Of a stretch of 64,000 bases of DNA, positions 33,356-41,877 are shown one piece after another. The position numbers and the translations under genes are program-made. The DNA is taken from contig JACKIH010000003.1 in the NCBI GenBank assembly GCA_020638575.1, forward strand, positions 3,149,001 to 3,213,000, read 5' to 3'. This stretch comes from Rhodospirillaceae bacterium. Lineage in GTDB: Bacteria > Pseudomonadota > Alphaproteobacteria > DSM-16000 > Inquilinaceae. Position 1 is the first letter of the stretch, and each line of letters starts with the position of its first letter. The notes beneath the pieces were generated by a model, which was given only the letters and a program-made list of their open reading frames with translations, did no database searches and had not been told where the DNA came from.

Positions 33356-33865
33356 ATGTCGCGCAACCAGTTTCCCCAGATCGATCCCGCCGTCCGCCCG
33401 CCGCGCAACCTCTGGCTGCGCGGGCTGTTGGCCTTTTTCGGGGCCGCCCTTCTGGCCGGCGGCATGGTGCTGCTGACGCGCCAGGACCCCCAGCCGGTGG
33501 CGTGGCTGGTCGGCGAGGCGGTGGCGGTGTTCCTCGGCATCGGGCTGCTCGCCCGCAGTGCCGTCCTCGCCGCCGCGGCCAGGCCGACGGTGCAGTGCGC
33601 CGGCTGCGGGGCGGTGGGGCGCTCCGCCGACGTGGTGCGCCACCAGGGCCGGTGTGCCCGGTGCGGCGGCCAGCGGTTCTTCGCGCGCGGCCGCTTCCGC
33701 AGGGGCTCCGGCGGCAAGCCCGCGACCGCCTCCGGCGCAAACCGGGTGCGCCGGGCTTTCCGCGGGGGCATGCTGGTGGCCGGCAGGGACATCGTAACGG
33801 GTGATTTCATGGTGACGGGCGAAGCTGCGCCGCGGCGCGGCACCGGGGCGGATGGCGCAGACTGA
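33356..33865 (+). CDS. Two-helix membrane protein with a C-terminal zinc ribbon
   Basis: 169 aa, not recognised. Two hydrophobic segments at about residues 20-41 and 47-70 form a hairpin. They are followed by a zinc-ribbon-like block with paired cysteines, CAGCG near 80 and CARCG near 100 (CxxC-x16-CxxC), and then a basic tail. Such an anchor-plus-ribbon layout suggests a cytosolic zinc ribbon held at the membrane. It overlaps the start of tadA by 14 bases, so the two are co-expressed. A terminator-like hairpin lies just ahead of it. Confidence 0.65.
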   Translation: MSRNQFPQIDPAVRPPRNLWLRGLLAFFGAALLAGGMVLLTRQDPQPVAWLVGEAVAVFLGIGLLARSAVLAAAARPTVQCAGCGAVGRSADVVRHQGRCARCGGQRFFARGRFRRGSGGKPATASGANRVRRAFRGGMLVAGRDIVTGDFMVTGEAAPRRGTGADGAD

Positions 33866-34325
33866 CGGCGCCGCCGATATCGACCGCACCTTCATGGCTC
33901 TGGCCTTGGAGGAAGCCGAAGCTGCAGCGGCCCGCGGCGAGGTGCCGGTGGGGGCGGTGCTGGTGGACGGCAGTGGTGCCGTGCTGGCGCGCGCCGGCAA
34001 CCGCGTGGAGGCCGATGCCGATCCCACCGCCCATGCCGAGGTGCTGGTGATCCGCGCCGCCGGGGCCGCGCGCGGACGGCCGCGGCTGCCCGACACCACG
34101 CTCTATGTCACGCTGGAACCCTGCGTGCTGTGCGTCGGCGCCATCGCCTTTGCCCGCGTCGGCCGCCTGGTGTTCGGGGCGGACGACCCCAAGGGCGGAG
34201 CGGTGGTGCACGGGCCGCAGTTCTTCACCCAGCCCACCTGCCACCACCGTCCGGCGGTGGTGGGCGGGATCGCGGCGGAGCGGTCGGCCGAGCTGCTGCG
34301 CGCCTTCTTTCGCGCCCGGCGGTAG
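33852..34325 (+). CDS. tadA: tRNA(adenosine34) deaminase TadA
   Basis: Deaminates wobble A34 to inosine in tRNA-Arg(ACG), 157 aa. The zinc deaminase motifs are HAEVLVI (His and catalytic Glu) and PCVLCVGAI (two zinc Cys), followed by ARVGRLVFGADDPKGGAV. Start ATG 33852 overlaps the preceding gene. Length is slightly above the usual 150. Convergent with purD. Confidence 0.92.
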   Translation: MAQTDGAADIDRTFMALALEEAEAAAARGEVPVGAVLVDGSGAVLARAGNRVEADADPTAHAEVLVIRAAGAARGRPRLPDTTLYVTLEPCVLCVGAIAFARVGRLVFGADDPKGGAVVHGPQFFTQPTCHHRPAVVGGIAAERSAELLRAFFRARR

Positions 34326-34488
34326 ACCGTCAGTCCGCCGCCTCGGTTCCCTCGCCCCCGCGGCTTCGGCCTCCCGCCGGTCAGGCACGCCAGGATGGCG
34401 AGGAGGGTGGTTCGATCCATTGGTCCCCCATGCGCTGCCGGGCAGCAGGCTGCCGGAGACACCGTCGCAGGATGACGCGCGTGCCCGG

Positions 34489-35763
34489 TCAGGCGATGTC
34501 CGCGCCGATGTCCGCGCCGATGTCCCGCCGGCACCAGCCGCCCGGCCAGTCGACGGCGTCCACCGCCCGGTAGGCGGCGGCGCGGGCTTCCGCCGCGGTG
34601 GCTCCGGAAGCGGTAATGCCGAGCACGCGGCCGCCGGCCGCCAGCACGCGGCCATGGCTATCCTGCCTGGTGCCGGCGTGGAACACCTTGGCGGTGGCCG
34701 CGGCGGCATCCAGCCCCTTGATCTCGGTGCCGGTGACGGGGCTGTCCGGATAGCCGTCGGCCGCCATCACGACCACCACCGCGGGGGCGTCGTGCCAGTC
34801 CAGCCACACGTGGTTCAGCCGGCCTTCGGTGGCGGCCACCAGGGCGGGCACGATGTCGGTCTTCAGGCGGGCCATCAGCACCTGGCATTCCGGATCGCCG
34901 AACCGGACATTGTATTCCAGCAGCTTCGGTCCGCTGGCCGTCAGCATCAGCCCGGCATAGAGCACGCCGACGAAGGGCGTGCCGATCGCTTCCAGGGCCG
35001 CCACCGTCGGCTCGATGATCTGCTGCAGGACGCGTGCTTCCATGGCCGCCGTCAACCGCGGCGTCGGCGACACCGCCCCCATGCCGCCGGTGTTGGGGCC
35101 GAGGTCGCCATCCTGGGCGCGCTTATAGTCCTGGGCGCTGGCGAGCGGCATCGCGGTGTGCCCGTCCACCAGGGCGAAGAAGCTTGCCTCCGGCCCCTCC
35201 AGGCACTCCTCGATCACCACCTCGGCACCGGCGGCGCCGAAGCGGCCCTCCTCCAGCATCGCGGTCACGGCCGCCTCGGCCTCCGCCACCGTGGCCGCCA
35301 CCACCACGCCCTTGCCGGCGGCCAGCCCATCCGCCTTGACGACGATGGGCGCTCCTTGCGCGCGGATATAGGCGCGCGCGGCCTCGGCATCGGTGAAGCG
35401 GGCATAGCGGGCGGTGGGAATGGCGTGGCGGGCGCACAGCTCCTTCAGGAACGCCTTGGAGCCTTCCAGCCGGGCGGCCGCAGCGCTGGGGCCGAAGGCG
35501 CGGATGCCGGCGGCCTTCAGCTGGTCGACCAGCCCGGCCACCAGGGGCGCTTCGGGGCCCACCACCACCAGGTCGATGGCCTCGGCCTCCGCGAAGCCCA
35601 CCAGCCCGTCGATGTCGGTTGCGGCGATGGGCACGCAGGTGGCGTCCTCCGCGATGCCGGCATTGCCCGGCGCGCAGTAGAGCGCATCGCACAGCGGCGA
35701 GGATTGGATCTTCCAGGCCAGCGCGTGTTCGCGCCCGCCGCTGCCGACCACCAGGATGCGCAT
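34489..35763 (-). CDS. purD: Phosphoribosylamine-glycine ligase PurD
   Basis: GAR synthetase, step two of purine synthesis, 424 aa. The protein starts MRILVVGSGGREHALAWKI, has GPEAPLVAGLVDQLKAAGIRAFGPSAAAARLEGSKAF near 75-110, the ATP-grasp block VVKADGLAAGKGVVVA near 138 and LLEYNVRFGDPECQVLM near 280. The C-terminal end repeats DIGADIGADIA, encoded by a 12-bp tandem repeat at 34495-34529 and extending past the usual family end. The promoter lies in the short gap shared with xseA. Confidence 0.94.
   Translation of the reverse strand: MRILVVGSGGREHALAWKIQSSPLCDALYCAPGNAGIAEDATCVPIAATDIDGLVGFAEAEAIDLVVVGPEAPLVAGLVDQLKAAGIRAFGPSAAAARLEGSKAFLKELCARHAIPTARYARFTDAEAARAYIRAQGAPIVVKADGLAAGKGVVVAATVAEAEAAVTAMLEEGRFGAAGAEVVIEECLEGPEASFFALVDGHTAMPLASAQDYKRAQDGDLGPNTGGMGAVSPTPRLTAAMEARVLQQIIEPTVAALEAIGTPFVGVLYAGLMLTASGPKLLEYNVRFGDPECQVLMARLKTDIVPALVAATEGRLNHVWLDWHDAPAVVVVMAADGYPDSPVTGTEIKGLDAAAATAKVFHAGTRQDSHGRVLAAGGRVLGITASGATAAEARAAAYRAVDAVDWPGGWCRRDIGADIGADIA
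34495..34529. repeat. 12-bp tandem repeat in the purD 3' end
   Basis: GATGTCCGCGCC at 34495-34506 and 34507-34518, then a partial third unit to 34529. On the coding strand it yields the repeated Asp-Ile-Gly-Ala tail of PurD, right before the stop. In-frame length changes here would be tolerated. Confidence 0.75.
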
Positions 35764-35855
35764 GGTGTGTCCTCCCTCCCTCGCTCGCTCGTTCGTTGCC
35801 GTCTCGGCCCTTGCGCCGGGCCGGGCCGGCGCGTTTGTATCCCGCCGGGGGGCAC

Positions 35856-37412
35856 ATGACGCAAGACCGACCCGATCCGCCGGCCGGCTCCAATATGCCG
35901 GAGTATACCGTGAGCGAACTCTCCACCGCGCTGAAGCGCACGGTGGAGGACCGCTACGGCCATGTGCGGGTGCGCGGGGAGATCAGCCAGCCCAAGCGCC
36001 ACCCCTCCGGCCACACCTATCTGCGCCTGAAGGACGACTCCGCGGTACTGGATGCGGTGATCTGGCGCGGCGTCGCCTCGCGCATCGCGCTGTCGCCCGA
36101 CGAGGGGCTGGAGGTGGTGTGCACCGGCCGGCTCACCACCTACGCGCCGCGCTCGCAGTACCAGCTCGTCATCGAAGCCATGGAGGTGGCGGGCGAAGGG
36201 GCCCTGCTGAAGCTTCTGGAGGACCGGCGCAAGCGGCTGGCCGCCGAAGGTCTGTTCGACGCGGCACGCAAGCGCCCGCTGCCGCTGCTGCCGGACGTGA
36301 TCGGCGTGGTCACTTCGGCCTCCGGTGCGGTGTTTCGCGACATCCTCCACCGCCTGGCCGACCGCTTTCCCTGCCACGTGCTGCTGTGGCCCGTCGCCGT
36401 GCAGGGCGAAGGTGCGGCCGCCCAGATTGCCGAGGCCGTGACCGGGTTCGATACGCTGACGCCCGCCCCCGGCGTGCCGCGGCCCGACCTGCTGATCGTG
36501 GCGCGCGGCGGCGGCAGCCTGGAAGACCTGATGGCGTTCAACGAGGAGGCGGTGGTGCGCGCGGTGGCGGCCTGCACCATCCCCGTCATCTCCGCCGTCG
36601 GGCACGAGACCGACACCACCCTGATCGACCACGCCGCCGATCACCGGGCGCCGACCCCCAGTGCGGCGGCGGAACGTGCGGTGCCGGTCCGCGCCGACCT
36701 TTTGGCGACTGTGGCGGACTATGAGCAGCGGCGGCGGCGCGCCATCGCCCGGCTGTTCGAAACCCGGCGGTTGAAGCTGGACGGGCTGGCCCGCGGCCTC
36801 CCCGATCCGGTGCGGCTGATGGAAACCGCCACCCAGCGGCTTGATGACCGCAGCGAGCGGCTGTTCGGTGCCGTGCGCACCCTGCTGGAGCGCCGCGCCG
36901 GCCAGGTGCGGGAACGCGCGGCGCGCATCCCCCATCCCGCCCTCGGCCTGCGGGAGATGGCGCGGCGGCTGGACCAGGCGCGCGCCCGCCTGCTGGATGC
37001 CGGCGGCCAGACGATGATGCGGGCGGGCCGTGCCCACGCCGCCGCCGCCAACCGGCTGGGCCGGGCACCGCTCGACCGGCGCATCGCCCGTGGTACCGAC
37101 ACCCTGGCGGCACTCGACGAGCGGCTGGGCCGGGCGGCTGCACGGCTGGTGGACGCTGCCGGACGGCGGGCCGCGGCGGCGGGCCAGCTCCTCGACAGCT
37201 ATTCCTACGAAAACGTGCTCGCCCGCGGCTATGTGGTGGTGCGCGATGCTGCCGACCGGCCGGTGACCGGGCCGGACGGCCTCTCCGCCGGCCAGGAGGT
37301 GCAGCTACAGTTCGCGGGCGACCGCCGGGTGCCGGCGACGGTCACCGGCGACAAGCCGGCGAAGAAGGCCAAGCCCGCCGCCCCGCCGTCGCGCCAGGGC
37401 AAGCTATTCTGA
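35856..37412 (+). CDS. xseA: Exodeoxyribonuclease VII large subunit
   Basis: Nuclease subunit that degrades single-stranded DNA together with XseB, 518 aa. An N-terminal OB fold (YTVSELSTALKRTVEDRYGHVRVRGEISQPKRHPSGHTYLRLKD, about 14-57) is followed by the catalytic domain with GVVTSASGAVFRDILHRLADRFP, VARGGGSLEDLMAFNEEAVVRAV and SAVGHETDTTLIDHAADHRAPTPSAAAE. The long C-terminal helical part has many Arg/Ala repeats and ends in a basic tail. ATG 35856 precedes the OB fold; the open frame runs far upstream as a purD shadow. Divergent from purD. Confidence 0.95.
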   Translation: MTQDRPDPPAGSNMPEYTVSELSTALKRTVEDRYGHVRVRGEISQPKRHPSGHTYLRLKDDSAVLDAVIWRGVASRIALSPDEGLEVVCTGRLTTYAPRSQYQLVIEAMEVAGEGALLKLLEDRRKRLAAEGLFDAARKRPLPLLPDVIGVVTSASGAVFRDILHRLADRFPCHVLLWPVAVQGEGAAAQIAEAVTGFDTLTPAPGVPRPDLLIVARGGGSLEDLMAFNEEAVVRAVAACTIPVISAVGHETDTTLIDHAADHRAPTPSAAAERAVPVRADLLATVADYEQRRRRAIARLFETRRLKLDGLARGLPDPVRLMETATQRLDDRSERLFGAVRTLLERRAGQVRERAARIPHPALGLREMARRLDQARARLLDAGGQTMMRAGRAHAAAANRLGRAPLDRRIARGTDTLAALDERLGRAAARLVDAAGRRAAAAGQLLDSYSYENVLARGYVVVRDAADRPVTGPDGLSAGQEVQLQFAGDRRVPATVTGDKPAKKAKPAAPPSRQGKLF

Positions 37413-39434
37413 TCGGGCTGCCGCCAGCCGCCTTGCGAACAGGGCGTCGGCTTCGCGGGTGAAGGGCCGGCCAGCGGCTAAGACCCGGTCGTAGCTGGGA
37501 AAGCCGTGGGGCATGCCGGGCGCTTCCACCAGATCGGCGAAGATGCCGGCGCGGCGCAGCCGGTCGGCATAGGCCACCGCCTCGTCGCGCAGCACGTCGC
37601 AGCCGCCCACCAGAACCACCGTGGGGGCGTGGCCGTCCGGCGGGGCATGGCGGACGGGGGAAACCCAGGGGTGGCCGTAGTCGGCCGGCGTCACGTACTT
37701 CTCCCGGCACCAGGCGAGCCCGGCGACATCGAGCCCGAAGCCGCTGCCGTAGAAGCGGTGGCTTTGGCGCTGCTCGGTCATCTCCAGCCAGGGGCACACC
37801 AGGTAGCCGGCGGCGACGGGAATCCCGGCATCGGCGGCGCGGCGCAGGGTGGCCGCGGCCAGCCCGCCGCCGGCACTGTGCCCGGCCACCGCCAGCGGCG
37901 CGCCGGCAGCGTGGCCAACGAGCCAGCGGAAGGCCGCCCAGGCATCCTCGATGGCGGCGGGGAACGGGTTTTCCGGCGCCAGCCGGTAGGCCGGCATGAC
38001 CACGTGGCAGCCGCAGGCTTGGGCGATGCGCTCGGCTTCGATGGAGCCTTCGTCGAGCCCGCCGATCACGTAGCCGCCGCCGAAGAAGTAGAGCGTCCAG
38101 GGGGTCGACGGGCCGGCACCGGGGGGCGAGAACAGGCGCGCCGGCATGTCGCCGGCCGGGCTCGGCAGGGTGAGTGCCTGGCCGTGGGGGAAGCCCTCGC
38201 CGCCGGCGGCGATCTCCAGCAGCAGCAAGCGGTTGAGTTCGCGGGCGTAGGCACCGGTCTGCAAGGCCATGGGCGGCGGGCTTTGTGCCTTGCCGGCCAG
38301 GAACACGCGGCGCAGCAGGGCTTCGGCTTCGGGGTGCAGCGGCATCGGGTGCGGTGCGGTGGACGCCGTGCCGTCCGCCGCCGGGTCGGCCACCGGAAGC
38401 CACAGCACGTCGTCGATGCGCGCCGCCGCGGTGGCCAGCATGACCAGCCGGTCAAGCCCCAGCGCGATGCCGGCACTCGGCGGCAACCCGTGGTCCAGTG
38501 CGGCCAGGAAGTCCGGGTCGACGGGGTAGCGGGTGCCGTAGAGGCGCTCCTTCACCTCCTGGTCGGCGGCGAAGCGGCGGCGCTGCTCCATGGCGTCGGT
38601 CAGCTCGCCGAAGGCGTTGGCCAGCTCCAGGCCGCAAACGAACACCTCGAAGCGGTCGGCCACCCGGTGATCGTCGGCGTTGACGCGGGCGAGGGCCGCC
38701 ATCGAAGCCGGGTAGTGGGTGAGCACGGTGGGCCGGCCGAGGCCGAGATTGGGTTCGATGCGCTCCAGGAAGATGCGGAAGAACACATCCTCCCAGCCGT
38801 CGTCGGCGCGGCATTTGATGCCGATCCCATAGGCCGCGCGTGCCAGGGCGGCGGCGTCGGGCGCGTGGGGGTCGGCCATGGTGGCCATCAGGTCGATGCC
38901 GGCATGGCACTGGAAGGCATCGGCCACGCTCAGCACCTCGGGCTCGGCCAGCGGATCGGCGGCGCGGCCCTGCCAGTGGAACTGCCCGTCGAACCCGGCG
39001 GCCCGCGCCGCTCCCGCCACCGCGGCGAAGAGGCCGGCACAGTCCGCCACCAGCCGGTCCAGCGGCACGCCGGCGCGGTACCACTCCAGCATGGTGAATT
39101 CCGGATGGTGGGTGGCCGACCGCTCGCCGTTACGGAACACATGGCCCATCTGGAACAGCGCCGGCACGCCCGCCGCCAGCAGCTTCTTCATGGCGAATTC
39201 GGGCGAGGTGTGCAGGTAGAGCCGCGCGTGGTCGTGCGGGTGGGGCCCCTGGAGATCGGTGGCAAAGGCCGCCAGGTGCGGCTCCAGCCCCGGCGACACC
39301 TGGAGCGCCGGGGTGTCCACCTCCACCAGCCCCTCCTCGGCGAACCAGCCGCGCACGGCGGCAAGGATGCCGGCACGCGCCGCCAGCGCCTGGCGCCGTT
39401 CGGCAAAGCGGTCGGGCCGCCACGCGCCGCTCAT
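37404..39434 (-). CDS. Fusion: EF-P beta-lysine ligase EpmA + alpha/beta hydrolase (HSL-like)
   Basis: One uninterrupted 676-aa frame. Residues 1-350 are an EpmA/GenX protein, a class II lysyl-tRNA-synthetase catalytic domain without the anticodon domain: motif 2 HVFRNGERSATHHPEFTML at about 98-116 and motif 3 GIALGLDRLVM at about 322-332. Residues 364-676 form a hormone-sensitive-lipase-type hydrolase: GHSAGG (Ser520), CDVLRDE (Asp613) and MPHGF (His643). The usual oxyanion HGGG reads FGGG at 451-454. EpmA normally aminoacylates a lysine of EF-P, and efp lies directly divergent. An internal ATG at 38345 could start the hydrolase alone, but no ribosome site precedes it. EpmB is absent from the window. 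Confidence 0.85.
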   Translation of the reverse strand: MSGAWRPDRFAERRQALAARAGILAAVRGWFAEEGLVEVDTPALQVSPGLEPHLAAFATDLQGPHPHDHARLYLHTSPEFAMKKLLAAGVPALFQMGHVFRNGERSATHHPEFTMLEWYRAGVPLDRLVADCAGLFAAVAGAARAAGFDGQFHWQGRAADPLAEPEVLSVADAFQCHAGIDLMATMADPHAPDAAALARAAYGIGIKCRADDGWEDVFFRIFLERIEPNLGLGRPTVLTHYPASMAALARVNADDHRVADRFEVFVCGLELANAFGELTDAMEQRRRFAADQEVKERLYGTRYPVDPDFLAALDHGLPPSAGIALGLDRLVMLATAAARIDDVLWLPVADPAADGTASTAPHPMPLHPEAEALLRRVFLAGKAQSPPPMALQTGAYARELNRLLLLEIAAGGEGFPHGQALTLPSPAGDMPARLFSPPGAGPSTPWTLYFFGGGYVIGGLDEGSIEAERIAQACGCHVVMPAYRLAPENPFPAAIEDAWAAFRWLVGHAAGAPLAVAGHSAGGGLAAATLRRAADAGIPVAAGYLVCPWLEMTEQRQSHRFYGSGFGLDVAGLAWCREKYVTPADYGHPWVSPVRHAPPDGHAPTVVLVGGCDVLRDEAVAYADRLRRAGIFADLVEAPGMPHGFPSYDRVLAAGRPFTREADALFARRLAAARSE

Positions 39435-39539
39435 TGGTGCACCTCGGGCTGGGCTCCCCTGACGGTGCCGCAACTTGCCCGGCTACGGGCGGGCTGATAG
39501 GGTCGCGCGCTTTCCAGAAACCGGGTTCTACGCGACGCC

Positions 39540-40106
39540 ATGAAGGTCAATGCCATTACCATCCGTCCGGGCAACGTCCTGGAATACGAAAACAAGCTGA
39601 TGGTGGTCACCAAGATCGACCTGATCCAGCCCGGCAAGGGCAATGCTGTCATCCAGGTCGAGATGAAGGACATCCGCACCGGCACGAAAACGAACAACCG
39701 CTGGCGCACCCAGGAAACGGTGGAGCGCGCGCGGCTCGACGAACACGAGATGCAGTATCTGTTCTCCGAAGGCGACCTGCACACCTTCATGGATCAGGAG
39801 AGCTTCGAGCAGGTGGTGGTAAATACCGATGCCATCGGCGACCAGCTTCCCTACCTGCAGGAAGGCATGGTGTGCACCGTGACCCTGCATGAAGGCACGC
39901 CCCTGTCGGTCGAGCTGCCGGGCCAGGTGGTGATGGAGGTGGTGGAGTGCGAGCCGGTGGTGAAGGGCCAGACGGCGTCGTCCTCCTATAAGCCGGGGGT
40001 GCTGGAGAACGGCTCCAAGGTGATGATCCCGCCGCACATTGAAGCCGGCACCAAGGTGGTGGTGAGCACCCAGGACGGCAGCTACGTGGAGCGCTACAAG
40101 GGCTGA
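39540..40106 (+). CDS. efp: Translation elongation factor P
   Basis: Rescues ribosomes stalled at polyproline, 188 aa. Domain I holds the tip loop QPGKGNA with Lys33, the expected site for EpmA-type lysylation. Domains II and III continue to VEVVECEPVVKGQTASSSYKPGVLENGSKVMIPPHIEAGTKVVVSTQDGSYVERYKG, the EF-P signature. The EpmA fusion gene is transcribed divergently from the 105-base gap, so modifier and target probably share a promoter region. The MscS protein in this window has a seven-proline run, a natural EF-P client. Confidence 0.96.
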   Translation: MKVNAITIRPGNVLEYENKLMVVTKIDLIQPGKGNAVIQVEMKDIRTGTKTNNRWRTQETVERARLDEHEMQYLFSEGDLHTFMDQESFEQVVVNTDAIGDQLPYLQEGMVCTVTLHEGTPLSVELPGQVVMEVVECEPVVKGQTASSSYKPGVLENGSKVMIPPHIEAGTKVVVSTQDGSYVERYKG

Positions 40107-40133
40107 GCGCTGACGCCATCTTCTAACGTTTTC

Positions 40134-40208
40134 GGTTCCGGCCCGCTCCCCCGCCCGGCCACCCAATTCAGCATGCTGTCGTTGGGAACCCGGGCGGAGA
40201 AGCGAACC
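40134..40208. repeat. Dispersed intergenic inverted repeat, copy C
   Basis: GGTTCCGGCCCGCTCCCCCGCCCGG at the left faces CCGGGCGGAGAAGCGAACC at the right; the spacer is ACCCAATTCAGCATGCTGTCGTTGGGAA. The reverse complement of the left arm (TTGGGTGGCCGGGCGG... GGAACCG) matches the right arm of copy D almost base for base. Lies between efp and suhB. Confidence 0.7.
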
Positions 40209-40243
40209 GGCCCCGGCCCCATGCAGAACCCAGGAGACTCGCC

Positions 40244-41047
40244 ATGGCCGCCGTCCGATCGGCCGTGATCAACGTCATGGTGAAGGCCGCCCAGCGCGCC
40301 GCCCGCTCGCTGGTGCGCGACTTCGGCGAGGTCGAGCAGCTCCAGGTCTCGCGCAAGGGTCCGGCCGACTTCGTGTCGACCGCCGACAAGTCGGCCGAGC
40401 GCATCCTGCGCGAGGACCTGCAGAAGGCGCGGCCCGGCTATTCCATGCTGCTGGAAGAGTCCGGTCGGCACGCCGGCGACGATCCCGACAATGTGTGGCT
40501 GGTGGACCCGCTGGACGGCACCACCAACTTCCTCCACGGCCTGCCCATCTGGTCGATCTCCATCGCGCTTGAGCAGAAGGGCGAGCTGACCGCGGGCGTG
40601 GTGTTCAACCCCATCACCGACGAGCTGTTCTGGGCGGAAAAGGGCCAGGGGGCCTATTTGAACGACCGGCGCCTGCGCGTCTCCGGCCGCCGCCAGCTTC
40701 CCGATGCGCTGATCGCCACCGGCATGCCCTTCCTCGGCCGCGGCGACACCGACCCCTTCCTGGAACAGATGCGCGCGGTGCTGCCCAAGGTGGCCGGCGT
40801 GCGCCGCTGGGGCTCCGCAGCACTCGACCTCGCCTATGTGGCGGCTGGCCGCTACGAGGCGTTCTGGGAGAGCGGGCTGCACGCCTGGGACGTGGCGGCG
40901 GGCATCGTGCTGGTGCGCGAGGCCGGCGGCTACGTGACGGAGATCGGCGGCGGCCACAACCCGGCGCACGCCGGCTCCATCCTCGCCGCCAACCCCCACC
41001 TGCACCTGCCGCTCGGCAAGATCCTGCGCGACGCCGGGGCAACATAG
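40244..41047 (+). CDS. suhB: Inositol-1-monophosphatase family protein SuhB
   Basis: 267 aa Li+-sensitive phosphatase. Metal-binding motifs: EESG (residue about 73) followed by WLVDPLDGTTNFLHGLP near 85-101, and the second motif WESGLHAWDVAAGIVLVREAGG near 208-229. Bacterial SuhB also supports ribosome assembly and transcription antitermination. ATG 40244 follows CAGGAG by 7 bases. Confidence 0.93.
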   Translation: MAAVRSAVINVMVKAAQRAARSLVRDFGEVEQLQVSRKGPADFVSTADKSAERILREDLQKARPGYSMLLEESGRHAGDDPDNVWLVDPLDGTTNFLHGLPIWSISIALEQKGELTAGVVFNPITDELFWAEKGQGAYLNDRRLRVSGRRQLPDALIATGMPFLGRGDTDPFLEQMRAVLPKVAGVRRWGSAALDLAYVAAGRYEAFWESGLHAWDVAAGIVLVREAGGYVTEIGGGHNPAHAGSILAANPHLHLPLGKILRDAGAT

Positions 41048-41082
41048 TCGCGGTCTGTCCAGGGCCGTCCTAGACTGCCGCC

Positions 41083-41469
41083 ATGAGCCTGCATCTCGCC
41101 CGCGCCCAGGCCGAAGAGATCGCCGAACGCATCGCCGCCCTCGGCCCGGTCAGCGTCACCCGCTTCTTTTCCGGTGCCGGCCTGGTGCTGGATGGGGTGC
41201 AGTTCGCCTTCGTCATCGCAGGCTCGCTCTACCTGAAGGTGGATGACGAGACGCGGGGGCGGTTCGAGGCGGCGGGCGCCGACCCGTTCAGCTATTCGGG
41301 TCCGAAGAAGCAGGTGGTTGTCACCAGCTACTACGAAACCCCGGCAACGGTGCTGGAGGAGGACGAGGCGCTGACGGACTGGGCGGCCGAAGCCTTCGCC
41401 GCCGCGCGCCGCACCCAGACGAAAAAGCCGAAACGGACGCGCAAGCCCAAGGTTGCCAAATCGGGCTGA
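41083..41469 (+). CDS. TfoX N-terminal-domain protein
   Basis: 128 aa. Matches the TfoX/Sxy N-terminal domain: VSVTRFFSGAGLVLDGVQFAFVIAGSLYLKVDDETRGRFEAAGADPFSY, near residues 19-67, then a helix EDEALTDWAAEAFAAARR. The tail is lysine-rich (KKPKRTRKPKVAK), which suggests nucleic-acid contact. In gammaproteobacteria TfoX controls competence; the role of single-domain alphaproteobacterial forms is not known. Starts 35 bases after suhB on the same strand. Confidence 0.85.
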   Translation: MSLHLARAQAEEIAERIAALGPVSVTRFFSGAGLVLDGVQFAFVIAGSLYLKVDDETRGRFEAAGADPFSYSGPKKQVVVTSYYETPATVLEEDEALTDWAAEAFAAARRTQTKKPKRTRKPKVAKSG

Positions 41470-41575
41470 GCCCGGCCGCATCGGATTTGCCGGCGCGCGC
41501 GGTTTCCGCCACCATCGGGCTTCGCGCCCTTGGCGGCGTGCCGGCTTCACCGACAAGCGATAGGGGACCTCGCCG

Positions 41576-41797
41576 ATGGCGGCAATGATCGTGGCCTTGA
41601 TCATGGTGTGCACGGGCAGCGAGTGCCGCGTGCTGGACGGCTACCCCATGGGCTTCGGCAGCGACGCCGAATGCCGGGATCACCTGGACGAAATGGCCGA
41701 CCAGGTGATCAACACCGGGGGCGCGGAAACGGAAGTGGTGATGCTCTGTTCCGCCGACGTCTACACCTACGACGGCACGCTGCCCGACGCGAAGTAG
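41576..41797 (+). CDS. Small cysteine-containing protein
   Basis: 73 aa, not recognised. A short hydrophobic N-terminus (AAMIVALIMVCTGSEC) followed by an acidic middle and four Cys in total (residues about 12, 17, 33 and 58) that could pair in the periplasm. AGGGGA lies 8 bases upstream of ATG 41576. It precedes an exported protein gene on the same strand by 80 bases. Confidence 0.6.
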   Translation: MAAMIVALIMVCTGSECRVLDGYPMGFGSDAECRDHLDEMADQVINTGGAETEVVMLCSADVYTYDGTLPDAK

Positions 41798-41877
41798 GCG
41801 GCCGGCCCGCGCCCGGCCACATCCTCGCCATCGCCGGCAGGTCTGCTTGGACGCATCCACGGTGCAGGGAGACGAAG

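Noticed and set aside
34326..34488. Small minus-strand frame (MDRTTLLAILACLTGG...) between tadA and purD
   Set aside because: It runs into the antisense of tadA, has no ribosome site and resembles no protein. I see no terminator pair here either.
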